Source: Thalassobius sp965218685 (GTDB taxonomy: Bacteria; Pseudomonadota; Alphaproteobacteria; Rhodobacterales; Rhodobacteraceae). From it: DNA of 64,000 nucleotides. The notes beneath the pieces were generated by a model. That model was not told the DNA's origin. It made no database searches and worked only from the letters and a program-made list of their open reading frames with translations. Both the position numbers and the translations under genes were made by a program. The stretch is from the NCBI RefSeq assembly GCF_965218685.1, contig NZ_OZ244657.1, positions 496,001 through 560,000 of the forward strand, in the 5' to 3' direction. Position 1 is the stretch's first letter, and each line of letters opens with the position of its first letter. Shown here one piece after another: positions 1-6,477 of the stretch.

Positions 1-579
1 CGAAGCCTGTAACGCCAGGTCCAGCGTGTCCGTCACATCTTCCGTCCTCATATTGGTGCAAAGCTTCCACGAGATGATGTAACGGCTGTAGTCGTCCAGG
101 ATCGTGCTGAGATAGAACCAGCCCCAGCCCAGAACTTTCAGGTAAGTGAAGTCCGTCTGCCAAAGTTGGTTGATGGCGGTGGTTTTGTCTTTGAACTCGC
201 TTGTAGCCTTGAGCACGATGAAGGCCGGGCTGGTGATCAGATCATGCGCCTTCAGTACGCGATAAACCGAAGCCTCTGATACAAAGTAGCTTTCTGTATC
301 CGTGAACGTCACCGCCAGCTCTCGCGGCGAGAGCTCTGTTTCCTTCAGCGCCAGCTTGACGACCTTGTGCCGCACTTCGTCCGGGATGCGGTTCCAGACA
401 TGCTTTGGCTTGGGAGATTGGTCCGCAAGACCGGCTTCGCCGCGTTGCAGGTATCGGTCGTACCAGCGGTAGAACGTTGTGCGCGGAATGCCGAGCTTGG
501 CCAGTGTCTGACGTGCTGACAGGTGGCTTTCTTCGACCAGCCTGATGATCTCCAGTTTCTCAGATGCGGGATACCTCAT
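1..579 (-). CDS. IS3-family transposase OrfB (DDE integrase domain), 3' part outside window
   Basis: I translated this frame by hand; it is open for all 193 codons to the window edge. It begins MRYPASEKLEIIRLVEESHL with a helix-turn-helix region, followed by an HTH_21-like segment and the start of the rve/DDE integrase core: QTDFTYLK, with the first catalytic Asp, and then LDDYSRYIISW. The remaining Asp and Glu of the DDE triad are expected off the edge. Its ATG overlaps the OrfA stop (ATGA). In IS3 elements the active transposase is normally an OrfAB fusion made by -1 frameshifting; the frame between OrfA's A-run and this start is open, which fits. Confidence 0.85.
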   Translation of the reverse strand, partial: MRYPASEKLEIIRLVEESHLSARQTLAKLGIPRTTFYRWYDRYLQRGEAGLADQSPKPKHVWNRIPDEVRHKVVKLALKETELSPRELAVTFTDTESYFVSEASVYRVLKAHDLITSPAFIVLKATSEFKDKTTAINQLWQTDFTYLKVLGWGWFYLSTILDDYSRYIISWKLCTNMRTEDVTDTLDLALQAS

Positions 580-941
580 TCGTGGTCGCCCCCATCGCCT
601 GTCATGCTTTTTTTGAGAAGGCGCAATTCCAGCGTTTGCTCAGCCACGACCTCCTTCAGGTCACGGGCCTCACGGCGCAGATCTTTGACTTCGTCACTCG
701 TCGCTGCTCGCGCTGTATCGCCCGCCAGCCGCTTCTTTCCTGCCTCCATGAAGTCCTTAGACCATTTGTAGTAAACCCCTTGGGAAATCCCCTCACGGCG
801 GCACAGCTCTGCAATGCTGTCCTCGCCACGCAGACCGTCCAAGACGATCCTGATCTTCTCCTCGGAGGAATACTGTTTACGCGTGGCGCGTTTGATGTCT
901 TTGACGATCTTCTCGCCCGGGCTCTTGGTTGTCTTTCTCAT
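576..941 (-). CDS. IS3-family transposase OrfA (helix-turn-helix)
   Basis: This 121-residue protein binds the element ends. It starts at the ATG preceded by GAGGAG rather than at the longer upstream frame. The N-terminal half carries the HTH_Tnp_1 signature (KIRIVLDGLRGEDSIAELCR, then a segment containing GISQGVYYKWSKDF), and the C-terminal half is the leucine-zipper coiled coil (DLRREARDLKEVVAEQTLEL). The frame ends ...SMTGDGGDHE and its stop overlaps the OrfB start. A run of seven A (608-614 on the complementary strand) lies near the 3' end and is a candidate slippage site for OrfAB production. The gene appears intact. Confidence 0.87.
   Translation of the reverse strand: MRKTTKSPGEKIVKDIKRATRKQYSSEEKIRIVLDGLRGEDSIAELCRREGISQGVYYKWSKDFMEAGKKRLAGDTARAATSDEVKDLRREARDLKEVVAEQTLELRLLKKSMTGDGGDHE
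608..614 (-). promoter_or_regulatory. A7 run, candidate -1 programmed frameshift site of the IS3 element
   Basis: Read on the minus strand, codons are CTC AAA AAA AGC. A -1 shift in the A-run continues open through the OrfA stop into OrfB, giving a fused product. This matches the usual IS3 control mechanism, but the heptamer is not a perfect A AAA AAG, so the exact slip point is inference. Confidence 0.45.
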
Positions 942-1020
942 CTTCAACTCCTCAGTGGTGACGATGCGCCAGAAACACTCTCTTATCAAATTGCCCTATT
1001 TGGCCCCATAAGCGCTGACG

Positions 1021-1401
1021 TCAGACATCCAGCAGGTTCACCGCCCCCACGACCGACGTTAGCAGCGTGTGAACAGGATCAATCTGGTACTTCGGCGGAG
1101 ACGCCGGGCAAGCCAGATTGTAAATGCGGTCGATCCTTCCGGAAATGCTGAACGGTTCAACGATGTCATGTTCGAAGAACCTGAAACTCGGGTTCGACAT
1201 CAAGGCCGAAATATTCTCGTACCGCCCGGTTTCCAGATTATCGACACAAATGACGCGATCCCCTGCGTCCAACAAACGCCGGCTTAAGTTTGATCCAATA
1301 AAGCCGGCACCTCCTGTGATCAGAACCACACGCGCGAATGCATTCGCGGTCTGATCTGCCGCTTCGAAGCGAGGGTCAAAACCCTTAATACTTTTCCCCA
1401 C
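1021..1401 (-). pseudogene. UDP-glucuronate decarboxylase (UDP-xylose synthase), N-terminal fragment cut off by the IS element
   Basis: The fragment has the NAD-binding Rossmann start of extended SDR enzymes (VVLITGGAGFIGSNL) followed by features typical of UDP-xylose synthases: CVDNLETGRYENI, FFEHDIVEP and YNLACPASPPKYQIDPVHTL. The family is usually about 310-330 residues with a YxxxK catalytic pair near residue 150. Here the frame ends after about 125 residues at NLLDV, with the stop codon TGA supplied by the insertion element, so the YxxxK site and sugar-binding half are missing. A GTG at 1401 behind GGGAGA looks a better start than the TTG at 1407. The enzyme converts UDP-glucuronate to UDP-xylose, and the next two genes make UDP-glucuronate, so this was probably a functional surface-polysaccharide locus before insertion. 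Confidence 0.85.
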
Positions 1402-1903
1402 TAACAACTCTCCCTAAAAAATCACTCCCCTACTTCACTGGGCAAAAATGAAAAATCAGCCCAAACCAACTGGCAGGAAAGTGCGCCCTAAAGAGCGTGT
1501 CGTTGATTTTACTGAAAAAATTTCAAAAGGCAAAAGCGGCGACAGGCGCTTCACCCAACGTAAACAAAGCCCCCATGAGCGGTTGGTTTGGTTCCATTCA
1601 CTCTCCAACCAGCGGGGGCTGGCGATCAATCTCGCGCTTAGGGCGCACCGCATGCATTCGTATCCCGCCAAGGAAGTACTCCCCAATACCACGAGGTGAT
1701 TCCTCATTTGACCTAGATCATTGGTTGCGCTGCACATCCGCAGCAACCTGAAACCGAAGAGGGAGGAATGACGCGCGCACCACAACGACGGGCGCCGGGG
1801 GCTATGGTGACAGCTTGAAGAGGCCAAGCGCCATCGCCGGGAAAGAAAAATCACAGCCATTGAAACGCAAGAACACCAAAATACCAGGATGGGATTGACC
1901 AGA
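1402..1903. other. 500-bp intergenic region between the truncated epimerase gene and galU
   Basis: The genes on either side are divergent, so this region must hold both promoters. I found no clear -35/-10 pair, hairpin or convincing coding frame. An 83-codon frame at 1448-1699 has no recognisable domain and no good ribosome site. Confidence 0.5.
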
Positions 1904-2815
1904 ATGCAGAACCCGTTCGAACCAAGAAAGGTCCGCAAGGCAGTTTTCCCAGTCGCTGGCATGGGCACGCGCTTTCTGCCCGCGACCAAGGCAATGCCAA
2001 AAGAGTTGCTGCCGATCATCGACACACCGCTTATTCAGCACGCTGTCGAAGAAGCCATCGAGGCAGGCATCACCGAGCTTGTCTTTGTCACCGGTCGAAC
2101 CAAGCGGGCCATCGAAGACCATTTCGATCACAGTCCTGAACTGGAACACCTGCTTGAGCAGCGCGGCAAACACCAGCTTGCCAGCCAGATCCGGGCCATC
2201 ATTTCCCCCGATATTCACTGCATTTTCGTTCGACAGCCCGAAGCGTTGGGGCTGGGCCATGCAGTTCTGTGTGCCGAGCCGGTCGTGGGCAATGACCCTT
2301 TCGCTGTGTTGCTGCCAGACGATTTCATGGCGGGACCACGCCGGCCCACGACGGAACTGGTTCAGCATTTCGAAGCCACGGGGAAACCCTCGCTTTCGGT
2401 TATGGCCGTGCCGGACGAAACGATCGGGCGATATGGGATCGTTGCCCCCGTGGACGGCGCAACAGAGCGTGTCATCCCCTTTTCCTCGATCGTCGAAAAA
2501 CCTGACCCCGAGGACGCTCCGTCCAATCTGGCTGCGGTGGGGCGGTATGTGTTCACGGCCGAGATATTCGACCATCTTCGCGCGATTTCACGGGGCGTGG
2601 GCAATGAATATCAATTGACAGACGCCATTAATCGCCAAGCGCTTCAGACGCCAATGGACGCCATCGAGATCCAGAACCGAAGGTATGATTGCGGCTCTAA
2701 GATTGGCTATTTCGAGGCGCTGGTGGACCAGGCACTTGAACGCCCCGACACACGGGACGCAGCCCGCGCTCTTCTAAAGGAAAAGCTGTCCAAGCTGCCG
2801 GATCAGGGCGCTTGA
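1904..2815 (+). CDS. galU: UTP-glucose-1-phosphate uridylyltransferase
   Basis: The enzyme makes UDP-glucose from UTP and glucose-1-phosphate in the cytoplasm. The N-terminal nucleotide-binding signature is clear (AVFPVAGMGTRFLPATKAMP), followed by KELLPIIDTPLIQH, and the central segment contains PEALGLGHAVLCAEP and LPDDFM. Length (303 residues) is normal for bacterial GalU. The start is the ATG giving MQNPFEPRKV; a further in-frame ATG at 1889 has AGG immediately before it, too close to serve as its ribosome site. The ugd gene follows after 31 bp, so the two are probably co-transcribed and provide UDP-glucuronate for polysaccharide synthesis. Confidence 0.93.
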   Translation: MQNPFEPRKVRKAVFPVAGMGTRFLPATKAMPKELLPIIDTPLIQHAVEEAIEAGITELVFVTGRTKRAIEDHFDHSPELEHLLEQRGKHQLASQIRAIISPDIHCIFVRQPEALGLGHAVLCAEPVVGNDPFAVLLPDDFMAGPRRPTTELVQHFEATGKPSLSVMAVPDETIGRYGIVAPVDGATERVIPFSSIVEKPDPEDAPSNLAAVGRYVFTAEIFDHLRAISRGVGNEYQLTDAINRQALQTPMDAIEIQNRRYDCGSKIGYFEALVDQALERPDTRDAARALLKEKLSKLPDQGA

Positions 2816-2846
2816 ACCCCAAATTACGATCAAAGGAGACCAAGCT

Positions 2847-4025
2847 TTGTCTGAAAAACTGAAAATTGCGGTTGTCGGGTTGGGCTATGTTGGAATGTCG
2901 CTGGCCGTCCTGTTGGCAAGAAAACACCATGTCGTGGCGCTTGATATAGATGCCGAGCGGATCGCAAAGGTCAATTCTGGACGATCCACAGTGGAAGACA
3001 GCGAAATTGCCAAGGTCTTTGCTCAGGAACACCTTGACCTGACGGGCACGGTAGACCCCCAAAGCGCCTATGCGGGTGCGGATTTCATCATCGTCGCGGC
3101 TCCTACGAACTATGATGAAAACACCCACTATTTTGACACTTCGGCCGTCGAAAGCGTCATCCAGCAGGCCCGCCAGTTCAACAAAACCGCCCTGATTGTG
3201 ATCAAGTCCACCATCCCCGTCGGCTTCACAGAGAAACAAAAGCAGCAACTTGACGACGATCGCATCACGTTTTCCCCCGAATTTCTGCGCGAGGGCAAAG
3301 CGCTTTACGACAATCTGTATCCGTCCCGGATAATCGTCGGCAGTAAATCTGATAAGGCCCGGTCGTTCGCCGAACTGCTGCGCGATGCCAGCCTGACGCC
3401 AGACGTCGCGGTCCTGCTGACCGGCACCAGCGAGGCCGAGGCGATCAAGCTGTTCGCGAACACCTATCTTGCAACACGCATCTCGTTCTTTAACGAGCTG
3501 GACAGCTTCAGCCTGGCCCAGGGGCTGGACGTCAAGGAAATCATCGAGGGCGTTTGCCTCGATCCGCGGGTCGGACCCGGCTACAACAACCCCTCGTTTG
3601 GGTATGGCGGCTATTGTCTTCCCAAGGACACCAAGCAGCTGCTTGCCAACTACGAGGACATTCCGCACCAACTGATTCAGGCGGTTGTCGAAACGAACTC
3701 GTCCCGCAAGACCTTCATCGCCGACCAAATTCTTAAGATTCCTGCCGAAACGATCGGGATTTACCGGCTGACGATGAAGCAGGGGTCCGACAATATGCGC
3801 AGCTCGGCGATGCACGACATCGTCAATAAACTTCTAGCCAAGGGCGCCCGTGTTCTTATCCACGAACCCATGTTGCAGGAAAACCTGTTCCCCGGGGCGG
3901 AAATCGTGGCAGATCTTTCCGAGTTTCTGGACAGGACAGACCTGTTGGTCTGTAACCGGCTGGACCGAAAGCTTGACGGATACGCAGGGCTGATCTTCAC
4001 GCGTGACATCTATGGCGTTGACTAA
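2847..4025 (+). CDS. ugd: UDP-glucose 6-dehydrogenase
   Basis: NAD-dependent oxidation of UDP-glucose to UDP-glucuronate. The Rossmann start is KIAVVGLGYVGMSLA, the central domain has FSPEFLREGKALYD, and the catalytic Cys lies in FGYGGYCLPKDTKQL near residue 257. At 392 residues it belongs to the shorter form of the family (as in streptococcal HasB) rather than the ~440-residue form. The start codon is TTG at 2847, supported by AAAGGAGA eight bases upstream. It sits directly behind galU and near the broken UDP-xylose synthase gene, so the three form a nucleotide-sugar pathway: UDP-glucose, UDP-glucuronate, UDP-xylose. Confidence 0.93.
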   Translation: MSEKLKIAVVGLGYVGMSLAVLLARKHHVVALDIDAERIAKVNSGRSTVEDSEIAKVFAQEHLDLTGTVDPQSAYAGADFIIVAAPTNYDENTHYFDTSAVESVIQQARQFNKTALIVIKSTIPVGFTEKQKQQLDDDRITFSPEFLREGKALYDNLYPSRIIVGSKSDKARSFAELLRDASLTPDVAVLLTGTSEAEAIKLFANTYLATRISFFNELDSFSLAQGLDVKEIIEGVCLDPRVGPGYNNPSFGYGGYCLPKDTKQLLANYEDIPHQLIQAVVETNSSRKTFIADQILKIPAETIGIYRLTMKQGSDNMRSSAMHDIVNKLLAKGARVLIHEPMLQENLFPGAEIVADLSEFLDRTDLLVCNRLDRKLDGYAGLIFTRDIYGVD

Positions 4026-4055
4026 GCCCAAAGGGCGAGGCGTCCGCTCTGCATG

Positions 4056-5507
4056 TTAATCCAGCGCCAATAGCCCGCCGATCACCTCGCGGCGCATGAC
4101 GTTGTCATTGCACAAGCTGCGGTCCAGCTCGGCCATGCAGGATTTGAAAACAGCGCGCAATGTTTGCCGTGTTGCGTACCCATTGAGCGCCCCCGCATAC
4201 AAACCCTGCGCCTTCAGGCGTTTTTGCAGGATGTAGAACGCAACGTTCGGGTTGGCCTTGAAAATTTCGCGCCCAAACCAAACCGATCTAAGCTCGGTTC
4301 TTTCCTCAAATGCCTCTGCCACCGGCGCATAGGCGGCTGGCGTACGGGCTTTTGAGGCATCAATGGTCATGGCATACTGGGCCTTCTGCTTGTCACTCAG
4401 CAGATGCCCATATTTTTCCAACGAGTCCTGCGCGTCACTAATCGACCGGCGAACATTATACCTGTTCCCATCTCGTTGCAGCGCGATCAGATACATCGCT
4501 GCCAGTTCGTTTCCCTTGTCAGCGGCAAGCGTCAAACCGGCAAGCGCCGCCGGACCACTGGCTCGCTTTCCGATCCCCCACATGCTGCGCTCTGCCTCGA
4601 GCAGGGGAACGCGGCCGTCTTCGGCTTCGGTCGCTTTTTCGGCATAGCCCGCATATTTCCGGCGCGAAACGGACCCGCCGCCCAAATACCCGTACATCGC
4701 GCCTTCGGCCAGAATTGCATAGGCCTCGGTCGCGCCCATATCGGCGGCTCGCAGCAACATCTTTTCAGCGGCCGTGGCGTTGATTTCGCGCCACATCGTG
4801 TCCTCGCCATATTTGACAAGGCCGTGCCCGTCACCAAGCGTCGCTGCGGTCTCGACCGCCTCGCGCGCTTTGCTGCGGTCCCTTGGAACGCCGCGCCCGA
4901 AAAGATAAAGCTCGCCCAGAGTAACCGCCGATTTTGGGTCATTCAGGGAAATGCCCTGCTTCAGATACGACAGGCCTACATCCAGGTCCTGCTCGAACTT
5001 TTCACCCAGAACAAGCTGTTCCCCCAGAATGCGCATCGCTTCGGGGTCACCCAGCTTACTGGCCCCTTCCAGGTTTTTACGGGCCGCTTCTAGATTGGTT
5101 TCACCGGCAAGGCCCCACAAATAGATGCTGGCTAATGCTGTTTGCGCTGCTGCATCACCGGCATCAGCTGCTTCGTCCAGCATTTTCATTCCGGCTGCCA
5201 CGTCCTGGTTCAAAACCCAGCCGAAAATCAGGTGCAGCCCCAAAACCCGCTTGGCGACCCAATCGCCTTCGGCTGCCGCCTTTTCAAGTATGAGCTTTCC
5301 GTTTTCAGGGTCCAGTTGTCCATCGCTGCCCCAGATCAGCTTCTCGGCCTGCTCGATGTCGCGAGGAGCAGCATGAGCGTTTGGAACGGCAAACGTCACC
5401 GACGCCGCAGCAAAAAGCGCAGCACTCAGAAGAGTTTTTACCGTCCCCAAGATTGTGCGTTCGCCCAGATCGCGCCAGTTTTTCATAAGGGAATTGATCA
5501 TGCGCAC
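4056..5507 (-). CDS. Secreted Sel1/TPR-repeat protein
   Basis: The protein has 483 residues with an N-terminal signal (hydrophobic stretch LLSAALFAAASVTFA ending in a probable cleavage after AHA). The body is a solenoid of Sel1-like repeats, seen as alternating A..G.A.A...L and G......A...L helices from about residue 70 to 330, including WGLAGETNLEAARKNLEGAS and FGRGVPRDRSKAREAVETAA. The C-terminal region (YILQKRLKAQGLYAGALNGY) resembles a degenerate peptidoglycan-binding module. Sel1 proteins are usually scaffolds for envelope or signalling complexes; no enzymatic residues are visible. It is convergent with ugd and ends 30 bp from it. Specific function unknown. Confidence 0.75.
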   Translation of the reverse strand: MRMINSLMKNWRDLGERTILGTVKTLLSAALFAAASVTFAVPNAHAAPRDIEQAEKLIWGSDGQLDPENGKLILEKAAAEGDWVAKRVLGLHLIFGWVLNQDVAAGMKMLDEAADAGDAAAQTALASIYLWGLAGETNLEAARKNLEGASKLGDPEAMRILGEQLVLGEKFEQDLDVGLSYLKQGISLNDPKSAVTLGELYLFGRGVPRDRSKAREAVETAATLGDGHGLVKYGEDTMWREINATAAEKMLLRAADMGATEAYAILAEGAMYGYLGGGSVSRRKYAGYAEKATEAEDGRVPLLEAERSMWGIGKRASGPAALAGLTLAADKGNELAAMYLIALQRDGNRYNVRRSISDAQDSLEKYGHLLSDKQKAQYAMTIDASKARTPAAYAPVAEAFEERTELRSVWFGREIFKANPNVAFYILQKRLKAQGLYAGALNGYATRQTLRAVFKSCMAELDRSLCNDNVMRREVIGGLLALD

Positions 5508-5634
5508 CGACTTTGCCCCCCTAAAACAACATCAAAACAAGCTTCAATTAAATAGTAGCCAGCCAACATTGTCATTGATTTACCTCAACAATCAATGCGC
5601 GGGCGCAACAAACCTGTGTGAACAAACACTTCAG

Positions 5635-5682
5635 CCTTCAGGCCAAATAGCCTGAAGGTCCATCAGGCCCATCCGGGCCTGA
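5635..5682. repeat. Two tandem perfect hairpins
   Basis: The first has arms CCTTCAGGC (5635-5643) and GCCTGAAGG (5650-5658) around a 6-base loop. The second has arms TCAGGCCC (5663-5670) and GGGCCTGA (5675-5682) around ATCC. Neither is followed by a clear T-run. They lie between the stop of the small secreted gene and the start of the Sel1 gene on the same strand, so they may be a weak terminator, an mRNA stabiliser or a regulatory site. Confidence 0.55.
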
Positions 5683-5732
5683 ACATAGAAAATCGCACAA
5701 TGGCGTTCGGCTGACGCCAAACTAGGCTTTAA

Positions 5733-6032
5733 TCACCGACGGAAACATTTCGCGTGCTGGCCGAAGCCTGCCGGAGAACAAATCCACGCACCGTTTCCGT
5801 GCCCTCTTGCGGAAACAGGAACAATTTTGGGCGCTGCAGCCGCTCGTCTTTTACCTGCAAGCCAGTCGAAACGTGCCGACCCATTCCCTGCGGAGGTGAC
5901 TTTCGAGTAAGTCGCGGGTTTGCGCGCTTGCGAGGCCTGCGCCTCTTGAACCGGGGCCAAAACGAAACTGCCCGAAACCAATACAGCTGAAAGAAGGAAA
6001 CCCTTTACTTTACCTTGTAGAATCTTGCTCAC
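5733..6032 (-). CDS. Small secreted protein with C-terminal two-Cys motif, function unknown
   Basis: The product is 99 residues with a clear signal peptide (GFLLSAVLVSGSFVLAPVQEAQA). The mature part is basic and Gly/Ala/Ser-rich, and it ends in GAWICSPAGFGQHAKCFRR, with two cysteines 12 residues apart that could form a disulfide in the periplasm. The start is GTG, with GGAG about nine bases upstream. I do not recognise the family. It is transcribed in the same direction as the Sel1-repeat gene, about 225 bp upstream of it, with the double hairpin between them. Confidence 0.6.
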   Translation of the reverse strand: MSKILQGKVKGFLLSAVLVSGSFVLAPVQEAQASQARKPATYSKVTSAGNGSARFDWLAGKRRAAAAPKIVPVSARGHGNGAWICSPAGFGQHAKCFRR

Positions 6033-6477
6033 CGTTCTGCTCCATTATTAGTGACGCAACAACCAAGCCTGTGTTGGTCAGACCTGACTGCGTTACCAAA
6101 CATACAAGATCAAGGGGGACGGAATTCAGGCGCAAATGTGGCAAAATCTTGCCAAGCCTCAGTGCCCGACTGCGCGCCATGCAAGAGAACCTACCTGTCA
6201 GGCCCATTTACGCGATTACCCCTTGCTTGCCAATCAAAAAAATCCCTGGCGCATTCCAACATCGCAGCCGCTGTCCATTCTTGGAAACGCCAAGGCCACG
6301 AACCTCTCAATGGTGGCGGCAGAGGAGTTAAGAACGAGTGAAAATTTCGGGCGGCAAAACGCATTAATCGACCCCTGCTGAACGATCATCTCGGCACAAG
6401 TCTTTGGCACCGGGTTTTGGCGAAGGCCTCTTTCGGTTAGCCTTCAAAGACCGACATCACTAGAAAGCCCGCTGCCA
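6033..6477. other. 445-bp intergenic region upstream of the caspase gene
   Basis: The flanking genes diverge, so both promoters are expected here. Several 80-96-codon frames exist on the plus strand, but they lack domains and convincing ribosome sites. I identified no reliable regulatory element. Confidence 0.4.

Larger units (their letters stand above)
1..1023 (-). mobile_element. IS3-family insertion sequence, one end only (continues off the left edge)
   Basis: Two overlapping minus-strand transposase frames, OrfA and OrfB, have the classic IS3 layout. The right-hand terminus is placed near 1023 because the coding frame of the neighbouring epimerase stops making family sense there, and the sequence running inward on the minus strand begins TGACGTCAGCGCT. 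The other terminus lies outside the window, so the inverted repeats and target duplication cannot be checked. The boundary is uncertain by a few bases. Confidence 0.8.

Noticed and set aside
1448..1699. 83-codon frame between the epimerase fragment and galU
   Set aside because: No domain, no clear ribosome site, and it sits in a region that must carry divergent promoters.
6051..6381. Overlapping 80-96-codon frames upstream of the caspase gene
   Set aside because: Three different frames with no signature or ribosome site; likely noise.
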